Below, piece after piece: positions 16,138-25,088 of a stretch of 64,000 nt of DNA. Source of the DNA: JANXLO01 sp038231295 (lineage in GTDB: Bacteria; Armatimonadota; Chthonomonadetes; Chthonomonadales; Chthonomonadaceae); assembly GCA_038231295.1 (NCBI GenBank), contig JBBRLP010000007.1, positions 15,193 to 79,192 of the forward strand. The letters run 5' to 3'. The notes under the pieces are model-generated. The model did not search any database, had not been told where the DNA came from, and saw only the letters and a list, made by a program, of their open reading frames with translations. Made by a program: the position numbers and the translations under genes. Every line of letters begins with the position of its first letter. The first letter of the stretch is position 1.

Positions 16138-17787
16138 ATGCCCGAACCCTCTGTGCAGCCTGCTCAAACGCCTGTGCCGCCTGATGACGCCCTGCTCCGT
16201 ATGGAAGGCATCACGAAGCGGTTTCCGGGGATTGTCGCCAATGAGAAGGTGCATCTTTCGGTGCGGGTGGGCGGTTTCCATGCGGTGATCGGGGAGAATG
16301 GGGCGGGCAAATCTACGCTGCTCAATATTCTCTACGGGCGCTATCGGGCGGATGCAGGACGCATTGTGCTGCGCGGCGAGGACGTGACGAACGCGCTGCA
16401 CAGCCCGACGGACGCTATCCGGCGTGGCGTCGGGCTGGTGAGCCAGCACTATGCGCTGATACCCGCGCTCTCGGTGCTGGAAAACGTCATGCTCGGGGCG
16501 GAACCGCATCGTGTGGGCGGAGTGCTGGACAGACGCGCCGCTACGGAGCGGATCGCTGTTCTTGCCGACCGTCTTGGACTGCCCGATCTTGATCTCAACC
16601 AGAAGGCCGAGCGGCTCTCGGTGGCGGCGCAACAGAAGGTTGAAATTCTCAAGGCGCTGTTTCGCGGCGCGAACCTGCTGCTGCTGGATGAGCCGACCGC
16701 GACCCTCGCGCCGCAGGAGGCCGACAGCCTCTTCGCGCTGCTGCATGCCCTGGTCGCGGAGGGGGCGACAGTCGTCTTTGTGACGCATAAACTGCGGGAA
16801 GTGATGGCGCACAGCGACTTCGTGACGGTTCTGCGGCTCGGGCGAAACGCCGGGGATTTTCGCACCGCCGACACAAACGAGCAGGAGCTTCTGCACTGTA
16901 TGATCGGGGAACGCGCCCCGCACCCTTCCGCTGATGATCACTCCCCGCCCGTCTCTCCCCCTGCCGAAACCCCGCTGCTCCGCATCATCAATCTTACCGT
17001 CCGCAACGCCCGCCATGCCGAAGCCGTGCAGAACGTCAGCCTGACCCTGAACGCCGGGGAGATTCTCGGTATTGCGGGAGTGGACGGCAGCGGACAGCGC
17101 GAACTCTCCGAGACGATTGTCGGGCTGCGCCGAGCGGAGACAGGGGAGTTACGTCTCCTCGAGAAGGGCGGCGATACCCTGCTCAATCCCCTCAGCGTCC
17201 GGCAGCGACAGCGGCAGGGCATCGCCTACATTCCCGAGGACCGGCACCGGGCGGGCATGGTCATGGATTTCAGTATCGCGGAGAACTATCTGCTCGGACA
17301 CGAGAACGTACCGGAATGGGGCGGCGGGGCGGTGCTGAACGCCAGCCGTCTGCTGACTCGGGCGACGCAGATGATCCGCGACTACGATGTGCGTGTCGGA
17401 ACTCGTGACGCCAACTCCCCGGCCCGCAACCTTTCCGGCGGCAATCAGCAGAAGGTCGTCATTGCCCGTGCGATAGACGGCAATCCCTGCGTCCTGGTCG
17501 CCTGCCAGCCGACACGGGGTCTGGATCGCGGCGCAAGCGTCTTTGTGTATGACACTCTGCGGCAGGCCCGTGCGCGCGGCCTCGGCGTCCTGCTCTTCTC
17601 TCTCGACCTCGACGAAGTGCTTGAACTCTCCGACCGTATCGTCGTCATGTTCAATGGCCGCGTGGTCGGACTGCTGAACCGGAGCGAGGCGACCCCGGAA
17701 CGTCTCGGCGCTTTGATGACGGGTGCGGCAGAGAGCGAACAGGCTTCCGCGCTTCCGGGCAGAGGGGAACGGGGGCTATCCGCATGA
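16138..17787 (+). CDS. ABC transporter ATPase, double-domain, nucleoside/purine type (NupO/YufO-like)
   Basis: 549 residues with two ABC domains. Domain 1 has a full Walker A (GENGAGKST), a signature region LSVAAQQKVEILKAL and Walker B LLLLDEPTATL. Domain 2 has a degenerate Walker A (GVDGSGQREL) but a clear signature (LSGGNQQKVVIARAI). This asymmetry is usual for the family that serves BmpA-type nucleoside and autoinducer-like sugar importers. It is followed by two permease genes with overlaps (ATGA at 17784). No substrate-binding lipoprotein gene lies in the operon; in relatives a BMP-type gene usually stands first. Confidence 0.92.
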   Translation: MPEPSVQPAQTPVPPDDALLRMEGITKRFPGIVANEKVHLSVRVGGFHAVIGENGAGKSTLLNILYGRYRADAGRIVLRGEDVTNALHSPTDAIRRGVGLVSQHYALIPALSVLENVMLGAEPHRVGGVLDRRAATERIAVLADRLGLPDLDLNQKAERLSVAAQQKVEILKALFRGANLLLLDEPTATLAPQEADSLFALLHALVAEGATVVFVTHKLREVMAHSDFVTVLRLGRNAGDFRTADTNEQELLHCMIGERAPHPSADDHSPPVSPPAETPLLRIINLTVRNARHAEAVQNVSLTLNAGEILGIAGVDGSGQRELSETIVGLRRAETGELRLLEKGGDTLLNPLSVRQRQRQGIAYIPEDRHRAGMVMDFSIAENYLLGHENVPEWGGGAVLNASRLLTRATQMIRDYDVRVGTRDANSPARNLSGGNQQKVVIARAIDGNPCVLVACQPTRGLDRGASVFVYDTLRQARARGLGVLLFSLDLDEVLELSDRIVVMFNGRVVGLLNRSEATPERLGALMTGAAESEQASALPGRGERGLSA

Positions 17788-18930
17788 GGCAGCGACTACT
17801 GGAACGCAGCGGGATATTGCGGCCTCTGCTCAGTATTGCCGTGGGCCTGATGGTCGCGGCGATTCTGATGGCGGCTTCGGGCTACCGTCCGGGTGAGGCG
17901 TTCGCCGCGCTCTGGACGGGCGCGACCGGGCTGGCGGCAGGCCCGCCTCTGGGAACGCAGGACATCGCGCTCGGCAGCGGGCATATCGCGGTCTTTCAGC
18001 TCGCGCAGTCGTTCGCCAACATGACGCCGCTGCTGTTCTGCGGGCTGGCCGTCGCGCTCGGCCTGCGGGCCGGGCTGTTCAATATCGGGGCACAGGGGCA
18101 GATGACGTTCGGCGCCCTGGTCGCGGCGGGGATCGGGGTACGGAGCGGCCTGCCGTCCGCCGTGCAGATTCCGCTGGCTCTGGCAGGCGGCGCGGCGGCG
18201 GGCGCGGTATGGGGGGGCGCTGCCGGGGCTGCTGAAAGCGCGGCGCGGCGTCCATGAGGTAATCTCGACGATTATGCTGAACTTCGTCGCCCTCGACATC
18301 GCGAACTACCTCATCACCCACAACCTGAAAGACCCCAACAGCCAGAACCCGCAGACCGTGCAGATTGCACCCTCCGCGTTTCTGACACCCCTCATTCCGC
18401 ACACGGCCCTGACGTTCGGGCTGCTGCTCGCCCTGCTCTCCGCGCTGGCCGTCGCGCTGCTGATACGCTTTACGGCGCTGGGATTTGCGATTCGGGCAGT
18501 GGGGATGGGGACGGAGGCGGCGCGGGCGGCAGGCATCGCGGTGCCGCGCACCCTCATCCTGACGATGGCGCTGTCGGGTGCACTGGCGGGAATCGCGGGA
18601 GCCGTGGAGGTGCTGGGCGTTCAGCATCGGTACGCGCAGGGGATTGCCGGTTCCTATGGTTTCGATGGTATTGCGGTCGCACTGCTCGGCGGGCTGGGCG
18701 GGGGCGGGGTCGCTTTGAGCGCCCTCTTCTTCGGCGGGCTGGCGAGCGGATCGTCCTACATGGAGTCGCTGACCAATGTGCCTGCGCCCGTCTCCGTAAT
18801 CGTGCAGGCGGTCGTTATCGCATTCGTCGGGATGCGCCTGCGTCCGCGCACGGTGGCCGCGCCGATTCTTGCCCCGGAACCTCCCGCAGCGGAACCGCCG
18901 CAGCGAAAGGAAGAGAATATTGCCCTCTGA
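17784..18930 (+). pseudogene. ABC transporter permease 1 (NupP/YufP-like), frameshifted at a G7 run
   Basis: The first part (17784-18257) encodes the N-terminal membrane segments through FNIGAQGQMTFGALVAAGIG, then shifts out of frame at seven G residues (18211-18217) and stops. With six Gs the reading would go on as GALPGLLKARRGVHEVISTI into the second part (MLNFVALDIANYLI...), which runs to 18930. The EAA-like and IGAQGQ motifs are those of BPL permease family 2 (RbsC/NupP type). A full-length protein would have about 381 residues. The neighbours are intact, so an assembly indel or a slippery tract is as likely as real loss. Confidence 0.8.
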
Positions 18931-19804
18931 TGCCGGTTCGTCCTCCCTGCTATTCGCGCTGCTGCTGGCGACGCTGACGAGCGCGACGCCTCTCATTCTT
19001 GCGGCGATGGGGGGCATCCTCTCGGAACGGGCGGGTGTGGTCAATATCGCGCTGGAAGGGCTGATTCTGGCAGGCGCGTTTATGGGCGTGGCAGCGGGAC
19101 GCGTCTCCTCGCTTGTCGGGCTACTGGCGGCATTAGCGGTTGGGGCGCTGCTCGGCCTGCTCCACGCCTTCCTGACGCAGAAGACCCGCATGAACCACGT
19201 TGTGAGCGGCCTGAGCATCACCCTGCTGGCTTCGGGCGGAACGCGCTACCTCTTCCAGAAGATGCTCCGGGACGGCGTACAGATTGAGGGCCTGCCGCAG
19301 TGGACCTTTACGGCTTTCGCCCTACTATTGCCCTTCGCGGTACTCTGGCTGCTCGGCAGCACCCGGTTCGGTCTGCGCCTGCGGGCGGTGGGCGAGAACC
19401 CGGAGAGTGCTCGCATGGCAGGCATCGCGTCCGGGCCGGTGCGCTTTATCGCGGTCATGCTGTCGGGGGTCTGCGCGGCGCTGGCAGGCGCGTTCCTCTC
19501 CATGTCTGTCGCGCATCGGTTCTCCCCGGATATGTCGGCGGGCAAGGGCTTCATCGCACTGGCCGCCGTCATTTTCGGCAAATGGCATCCGGTCTGGGCC
19601 GCCGTGGGCGCCCTCTTCTTCGGCTTCTTCGATGCCCTCCAGAGTCAGCTTCAGATCAGCCACATCCACCTCGTCGCGCTCGGCATCGAGTGGACAAACC
19701 CCTTTCTCCTCGAAACGATTCCCTACCTGATGACCCTCGCGGCTCTCGTCCTCCTGGTCGGTCGCGCTACCCCTCCCGCCGCTCTCGGCATTGAAGAGGC
19801 GTGA
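18920..19804 (+). CDS. ABC transporter permease 2 (NupQ/YufQ-like)
   Basis: 294 residues from TTG 18920, which gives an 11-nt overlap with the previous stop and follows AAAGGAAGAG; an in-frame upstream start (18869) would lie deep in the previous gene. It is strongly hydrophobic with about eight membrane segments and carries ERAGVVNIALEGLILAGAFM, a hallmark of the second permease of nucleoside ABC importers, plus RAVGENPESARMAGI. It forms the channel with permease 1 and the double ATPase. The stop is followed by a short hairpin element (19825-19922). Confidence 0.9.
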   Translation: MPSDAGSSSLLFALLLATLTSATPLILAAMGGILSERAGVVNIALEGLILAGAFMGVAAGRVSSLVGLLAALAVGALLGLLHAFLTQKTRMNHVVSGLSITLLASGGTRYLFQKMLRDGVQIEGLPQWTFTAFALLLPFAVLWLLGSTRFGLRLRAVGENPESARMAGIASGPVRFIAVMLSGVCAALAGAFLSMSVAHRFSPDMSAGKGFIALAAVIFGKWHPVWAAVGALFFGFFDALQSQLQISHIHLVALGIEWTNPFLLETIPYLMTLAALVLLVGRATPPAALGIEEA

Positions 19805-19824
19805 CACCCAACTGACCGGCGAAT

Positions 19825-19922
19825 AGCCGCCCCCAACCCCCCAATTCCGCCCCCCGGGCCCCGCTTCCGGGGGAGAAGGCATTTTCATGCCATAGGGTGC
19901 CCGCAGGGCATGGAAGGCCGGC
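19825..19922. repeat. Short double-hairpin element, copy 1
   Basis: It starts ATAGCCGCCCCC and ends GGCATGGAAGG. A C-rich/G-rich hairpin (CCCCC...GGGGG) is followed by a second (CATGCC...GGGCATG) in the pattern TTTTCATGCCATAGGGT. CCGGC flanks both sides as a possible duplication. It lies between two convergent gene ends. Two related copies are at 32534-32621 and 48176-48235. Confidence 0.55.
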
Positions 19923-21683
19923 TTAATTCGCGGCGAATTTGACGTACTTCGCGATGAACTCTACCAGGGGCGTCGGGTCGTCAAGGCCGTGCGGGTGGTG
20001 CTTGAAACCGTGCTTCACAATCACCTTGATGGTGCCGCCAAGTTTCTCGTACCGCTCCTTGAGGAGAACGGTGTTTTCCTCGTAGGGAACGACTTCGTCG
20101 GCGTCGGCGGCGAGATGGATTATCGGGACGTGTGCCTTTGCCAGCGGTTTGAGGTTGTCCACCGGGTTCTTCGTATAGGCCAGCGCCTCTGCCTCAGATG
20201 CGAACCCGTAATCTTTGAGGAGCTTCTGCCAGTCATCCGGGCTGCCCGGCCCCTTGCCCTTGCCGCCGGGCCAGCTTTTGAAATCGCAGACCGGATTGTC
20301 GCCGAGGATGACCGCGACCTTCGTGGGATTCGCCGCTGCCCAGTTGTAAACATACAGCCCGCCCCGGCTCAGTCCTTCCAACACGGGTTTCGGGGAGAGG
20401 CCGTAGCTGTGGGTGAGTTCCTGGTAGAAGGTGTCCCAGCGCTTCACCGCCGGAGGAGACCCGAAAGTATTGCCGACTTCGATGTAGACCAGATGGAAGC
20501 CGCGCTCCAGCAGGGCCAGATCGAGTTCCGGGCGATGGTCGAAGAACTCCGCCCGCCATATCCAGGGCTTGCCTGTCGCCGTATGCTTCGGCGCGACGAC
20601 GGTCGCCCGCGTCCCCTCCACCGGAAAGTCGTAGCGGGCGAAACCGTGGTAGTCGCCGGGCAGGCCGGGAAACGGCGCGGGCGCAGTGGGTAGAAGGGCG
20701 CGTATCTGCGTCTCCAGTTCCGGGGCCTGTTTCTGCACCTGCTCCAGCGGCAATCCCGCCGCCATGCCGGGCCGTTTGTGTCCTACGGCATTGAGCCAGC
20801 CATCCGTCAGAATGCGCTGGCGCGTGTGAATCAGGGTGGGGAGTTGGTCGCGCCGTGCGTCTCCCGGCGTCTCCATCATTGGCGGCAGACTCGCCTCCGG
20901 TGCGCCCCAGCTTCGCAGCAGTTCCCGCGCTATCAGCAGATGACCGGTCGCATTCAGGTGAACACCGTCGCCTGCGAACGCGAAGTCGGGCTGTGTCTGT
21001 CGCTGCGCGGTCAGGTAGGCGTTGAGGGGCGTGTGTATGTCAGTGGCGTCCCATTCACCGTGCCGCCCGTCCATAATCCAGGCGGAGTAGCGGGCCAGCA
21101 CTGTGTCGTAGCCCACGAACGATCTGCCGGAGGGATACTCGGCCTGTCCGGCGGGAAGCGTACTCTGCAGAATGGGGTGCGCGTCGAACGGGGGCGGCGT
21201 CATCAGCCAGAATTTCGCTCCCGTCTTCCGCACGGAGTCACGCAGCCAGCGAATTCCCGCCTGGTACTTGCCGAAACGCGCCTCGGAAAACGGATAGTAG
21301 ATGCCGTCGTTCATCCCGTAGCAGGCAACGACCAGATCGGGTTTTAGCTTCGCCAGGGCGCGTTCCAGCCGCTCGTGCAGATCGGGACGCGGAAAGGCTC
21401 CTCCCGCATGATTCGGCTCCGTCAGCCCGGAGACCGTCTCGCTCGGCAGCCCGATATTGATGAGTTCGTAATGCTCTGTCGGGCAGTGCGCGAACAGCCA
21501 GGCGTCTATCGCCTCCACATAGCCGCCGGAGTAGGTGATGCTGTCGCCCAGAAACAGGACGCGCCGCACTCCGCGCAGAGGTTTCAGCGCGGTCGTATTG
21601 TGTTCCGCACCCGGCTTATTCTCTCCGAACGCCGCACACGCCAGCATCCCCAGCACAAAAACCATCAAAACCGTTCGCATCAT
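19923..21683 (-). CDS. Exported SGNH hydrolase - alpha/beta hydrolase fusion
   Basis: 586 residues with signal peptide LMVFVLGMLACAAFGE. Domain 1 (about 40-270) is a GDSL/SGNH esterase: VLFLGDSITYSGG, ACYGMNDGIYY and GDGVHLNATGH supply the nucleophile Ser, the Asn block and the Asp/His block. Domain 2 (about 330-586) is an alpha/beta hydrolase: EGLSRGGLYVYNWA (nucleophile elbow), ADADEVVPYEEN (Asp) and KHHPHGLDDPTP (His). Both domains look catalytically complete, so the enzyme could remove two ester groups from one exported substrate, such as a decorated plant polysaccharide. That substrate is inference. Confidence 0.88.
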   Translation of the reverse strand: MMRTVLMVFVLGMLACAAFGENKPGAEHNTTALKPLRGVRRVLFLGDSITYSGGYVEAIDAWLFAHCPTEHYELINIGLPSETVSGLTEPNHAGGAFPRPDLHERLERALAKLKPDLVVACYGMNDGIYYPFSEARFGKYQAGIRWLRDSVRKTGAKFWLMTPPPFDAHPILQSTLPAGQAEYPSGRSFVGYDTVLARYSAWIMDGRHGEWDATDIHTPLNAYLTAQRQTQPDFAFAGDGVHLNATGHLLIARELLRSWGAPEASLPPMMETPGDARRDQLPTLIHTRQRILTDGWLNAVGHKRPGMAAGLPLEQVQKQAPELETQIRALLPTAPAPFPGLPGDYHGFARYDFPVEGTRATVVAPKHTATGKPWIWRAEFFDHRPELDLALLERGFHLVYIEVGNTFGSPPAVKRWDTFYQELTHSYGLSPKPVLEGLSRGGLYVYNWAAANPTKVAVILGDNPVCDFKSWPGGKGKGPGSPDDWQKLLKDYGFASEAEALAYTKNPVDNLKPLAKAHVPIIHLAADADEVVPYEENTVLLKERYEKLGGTIKVIVKHGFKHHPHGLDDPTPLVEFIAKYVKFAAN

Positions 21684-21797
21684 GCAGTCCCCTTTCGCAG
21701 CCGAAGCCCGCTCACGCAGAAACCTACCTGGAAACTCCTCATCAGGTTCCGGGCCGTTTTTGTTAACTTCCCTGCTCCCCTGCCCGAATCCTTCGGT

Positions 21798-21842
21798 AGC
21801 CCCTCTCTGCCCTTATACCGGTCCCAGTCCAGAGGAGGGGCT
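21798..21842 (-). terminator. Hairpin at the end of the Nramp-like gene
   Basis: AGCCCCTCTCTG (21798-21809) and CAGAGGAGGGGCT (21830-21842) pair with one bulge. The stem begins in the stop codon of the gene at 21841. No clear U tract follows. Confidence 0.4.
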
Positions 21843-23241
21843 ATTTGCCGGGGAGGAGGTTATAGACTAAAAGGACGACGGAAAGGGTAATCAGGACGAC
21901 AGTTGTCACCCAGGCGATGAGATTGAAGAGACGGCTGTTGGTGTATTTGCCCATGATGCGGGGATTGTTGATGAGGCGCAGGCTGAGAATCAGGATGACC
22001 GGCAGCAGCGCCGCGCCGACGACATTGGGCAGCGTGATGAGAAACGACAGATACCTGTCGCCGACCAGCAGCACGGTGAGCGCGGAAGAGAAGATGAGCA
22101 GCGTGAAGACCCCGACGAACATAGGGGCTTCCCGCGCCCGCAGCCCGACGCCCGACTCGGAGCCAAGCGACTCGGAGACGGCGTAGGCGGTGGAGAGCGG
22201 AACAGTGATCGCGCCAAAACAGGAGGCGTTGAATAGCCCGATAGCGAACAGCAGCGCGGCCAGCCCGCCCGCGACCGGTTCCAGCGCGACGGCGATCTGC
22301 CCCGCGTCTCCAAACCGATCCGCCATCGCTTTCAAGTCTGCCGAGTGCATCCCGACCCGAAACAGCGTCGCGCCGCAGCAGACGATGATGAAGAAGGCGA
22401 TCAGGTTGGTGAAGAACGCGCCGAACAGTACATCGGCGCGGCGGTGGGCATAGTCCTCCACGCGGTCGCCCTTATCGCGTACCGACGACTGGATATAGAA
22501 CTGTCCCCAGGGCGTGATGGTCGTGCCAATGATGTTGACCACCGCCAGAATGTAGAGGCGATCAATATGCACAGCGTGGGTATCGGGCAGCACCGTCTGA
22601 CGCAGTACATCGCCCCAGTGCGGATGCGCTTTGAAGGCGGAAACGACGTAGGCGAGATAGATGAACGAGGCGTAGAGCAGAAACTTCTCGACGCGCTTGT
22701 AGTTGCTGCGCGTGACCAGCAGCCAGATGCCAAGTGCGGTCAGCGGCACGACGAGCCAGCGGGCGACCATCTGCGCCCACTCCGCCGAAAGCATCATCGC
22801 CGGAGGATGTCCGAGCAGGTGCGCGAGCAGATGCACTGCCAGCCAGCGCGAGACGGTCGGGGCAAAAATCTGCACCGCCGCCGTGATTCCCGCGAACTCC
22901 GAAACGGTCGTGGCGAAGTTGGCGAGGAGCAGGATGCCCATCGCGAAAAACGTCACCTTGACGCCGTACTCTTCGCGGATGAGGTCGGCCAGCCCTTTGC
23001 CGGTCACAACGCCCATGCGAGCGCCCATCTCCTGACAGACGCCGAGGCTGATCGTCACCAGCACCAGCACCCAGAGCATGGCGGAGCCGTACTGTGCGCC
23101 TGCCAGCGAGTAGCCGTAGATGCCGCTCGCGTCGTTGTCGGCGTTGGCGGCGATGATACCGGGGCCGAGGACGGCGAAGAGCATGAGCATACGGGAACGA
23201 AGGAGGCGTGTGCGAAACGTGGGGGTTTTGATACCCGGCAT
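21841..23241 (-). CDS. Nramp-family metal ion transporter, divergent metal site
   Basis: 466 residues, about eleven membrane segments. The overall pattern is Nramp: GPGIIAANADNDASGIYGYS in TM1, an LGVCQEMGARMGVVTGKGL TM3 region, and GTTITPWGQFYIQSSVRDKG in TM6. The classical motifs are altered: TM1 DPGN reads NADNDASG and TM6 MPH reads TPWGQF. In true Mn/Fe transporters the TM6 Met selects transition metals. Its loss here points to the Nramp-related group, some of which move Mg2+ or Mn2+. The start follows AAAGGAGG. It lies between a WD40 gene and the SGNH fusion on the same strand. Confidence 0.85.
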   Translation of the reverse strand: MPGIKTPTFRTRLLRSRMLMLFAVLGPGIIAANADNDASGIYGYSLAGAQYGSAMLWVLVLVTISLGVCQEMGARMGVVTGKGLADLIREEYGVKVTFFAMGILLLANFATTVSEFAGITAAVQIFAPTVSRWLAVHLLAHLLGHPPAMMLSAEWAQMVARWLVVPLTALGIWLLVTRSNYKRVEKFLLYASFIYLAYVVSAFKAHPHWGDVLRQTVLPDTHAVHIDRLYILAVVNIIGTTITPWGQFYIQSSVRDKGDRVEDYAHRRADVLFGAFFTNLIAFFIIVCCGATLFRVGMHSADLKAMADRFGDAGQIAVALEPVAGGLAALLFAIGLFNASCFGAITVPLSTAYAVSESLGSESGVGLRAREAPMFVGVFTLLIFSSALTVLLVGDRYLSFLITLPNVVGAALLPVILILSLRLINNPRIMGKYTNSRLFNLIAWVTTVVLITLSVVLLVYNLLPGK

Positions 23242-23352
23242 GGTCGGGGCCTCCTTTCAGTGAGGTTTCAGCCCCGGTCGGGAAGCGAGGAAGCGGAGGA
23301 GAGCGAGGTTGAAAGCGTCCCTGTCTCTCCCTCTTGCGGCTTCTCCGCTATT

Positions 23353-24669
23353 CTACTGTTTCCGTGGAGCGGGGGACCAGGAGGCGTCGGTGTTGTCGCC
23401 CTGGCCTTTGGTCAGATTGATTCTATTCGTGCCATCGGCGTTGATGATCCAGAGATCGTGCTTGCCATCCGGGCGCTGCATCTCGTACAGCATCCGGCTG
23501 CCGTCTGGTGACCAGCGCGGGTGCATCGGTTTGCCGTCGCCATCGGTCTGCACCATATAGCGCACCGAATCCACTACCTGCGGAGTAACGACGACGCCAC
23601 CTGGATTCGAACTGTCGAGCGCGGTGTCCATCACGACAATGCCGCGCAGTTCCCGACTGCCTTCGCCTGCCAGCCGCCAGACTTCAAACGCCATCTTGGT
23701 GCCGTCCGGCGACCAGGCGAGATTCTTCGGCTCGACGCTGTAACCGAGCGCCGCGAAGAGGTTAACGACTTCCGGCTTGGTGGGGTTCTTGAAGCTCCAG
23801 AGCCGAATGCCGCTGATAAGCTGCGTTTTGCCCTGTCCGTCCGGGGCTTCCAGTTCGGTATAAGAGCAGGCCAGACGGCTGCCGTTTGGCTCCCAGGCGA
23901 AACTGACCTCGTGGCCTTTATCGAGGGCTATCATTTTGCTGGCGCCTGTCGGAACCGCCATCACCATCTGGTCAATCGAGGGCGCACCGGGTAGGGTGGC
24001 ATGAAGCTGACCGCTCACGTCCTGTGTCCCGGCAATGCCGATGCCGTCGGAGGCGAATTCCGTGCTGAGAAACGGCCCTTCTGGGTCCACTCCCTGAGAC
24101 GCCTCTTCGCCGCCATCCTTCACGCCGTTGGGCGGCGGCATCAGCTGCGAGACTTCCGTTCCGTTCAGGTTGACGACTTTGACCGCGCCCTGCACGACGA
24201 AGGCTGCCGTCTTGCCATCATTGCTTATGGCGGGCGCGGACTTATTGCCGGGGCCGTAGGTAAGCTGTTTGGGCGAACCGGTGCCGAGAATATAGACCTG
24301 AGTGACCTTGTTATCGCGCAGGTTCGAGGCGTAGAGCAGGCTTTTGCCGTCTCGCGCCCAGACGGGATGCGACTTGTTGGACACGTCGTCGGGCGTGGTC
24401 AGCGCCCGCAGATCCGTGCCATCGGTGCGGATGGCATAGAGGGTCGTATTGCCCTTGTCGTCCTGCCGCACGAAGGCGATATGGTCACTGGTATCGAAAG
24501 CCAGCCCGCCAACCGGCCCGACATTCCCCAGAAAAGAGGCATAGTAGTAGAACGCGATAAGCGCCAGCAGCAGAGTCAGGAAAAGGAGTACCCGATTCAT
24601 CCGTCGCTGTTTTTCCCGCTGCCACCAGTCGGGCGGCGCGGATTCCGGCGTAATTTGTGTGTTTGCCAT
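23353..24669 (-). CDS. Membrane-anchored WD40-like (TolB-type) beta-propeller protein
   Basis: 438 residues. After a charged N-terminus (WWQREKQRRMNRV) comes one membrane helix (LLFLTLLLALIAFYYYASFL), then repeated propeller blades of the PD40/TolB type: HPVWARDGKSLLYASNL, APAISNDGKTAAFVVQ, NLAWSPDGTKMAFEVW, HPRWSPDGSRMLYEMQ and DASWSPAPRKQ. It is probably a periplasmic propeller tethered to the inner membrane, with a role in protein-protein contact rather than catalysis. The partner is unknown. It is followed after 111 bp by the Nramp-like gene. Confidence 0.85.
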   Translation of the reverse strand: MANTQITPESAPPDWWQREKQRRMNRVLLFLTLLLALIAFYYYASFLGNVGPVGGLAFDTSDHIAFVRQDDKGNTTLYAIRTDGTDLRALTTPDDVSNKSHPVWARDGKSLLYASNLRDNKVTQVYILGTGSPKQLTYGPGNKSAPAISNDGKTAAFVVQGAVKVVNLNGTEVSQLMPPPNGVKDGGEEASQGVDPEGPFLSTEFASDGIGIAGTQDVSGQLHATLPGAPSIDQMVMAVPTGASKMIALDKGHEVSFAWEPNGSRLACSYTELEAPDGQGKTQLISGIRLWSFKNPTKPEVVNLFAALGYSVEPKNLAWSPDGTKMAFEVWRLAGEGSRELRGIVVMDTALDSSNPGGVVVTPQVVDSVRYMVQTDGDGKPMHPRWSPDGSRMLYEMQRPDGKHDLWIINADGTNRINLTKGQGDNTDASWSPAPRKQ

Positions 24670-25088
24670 CGTGAATTTGATGTCTGCCGTGTAGGAATGA
24701 CCGGCGGGACGATTGAAAAGTTACAGTTGTCGGAGAGCGCAACAAGGCTGCAAGCCACCGGGCTATGCGCGGGCGACGTGACCGTAGGCGTCCTGTTGTT
24801 TCATACGCAGAGTTGGCGCGGTTGCGTTTCGGCCTCCCGCGATGAATACGGACGAGCCGCAGACAGGGTAGCATGAGACGCCCGCAAAAGTCAAGGCAAA
24901 ACGCGGCGAATTCGCCCTCCGTCATCTTTCCTCTTCCTGCTGCGCCCGGTGGACAGGTCTGAGTTATTGTCTCCTCCGCACAGGCAAAGCAAACGGCTCT
25001 TCGCAGGTAAAATCATGCCTGGAAATGAACATGAATGTGTGCCGACTAAGGCAGATAACCTCTGTTCGCGAAGGAGACAAACAACCTT
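24670..25088. other. Divergent intergenic region, 419 bp
   Basis: This region separates the minus-strand WD40 gene from the plus-strand DUF4351 gene, so it should hold both promoters. A TAAAAT (about 25009) before the plus-strand gene and AAGGAG about 13 nt before ATG 25089 are the only signals I can point to. I see no credible reading frame, RNA or repeat. Confidence 0.4.

Noticed and set aside
23242..23352. A metal riboswitch before the Nramp-like gene
   Set aside because: I looked for M-box and yybP-ykoY-like features and saw none; there is only a ribosome site and short stems.
22345..23511. A plus-strand frame of 388 residues
   Set aside because: It lies antisense to the Nramp-like gene and is rich in His, Gln and Arg with no fold pattern.
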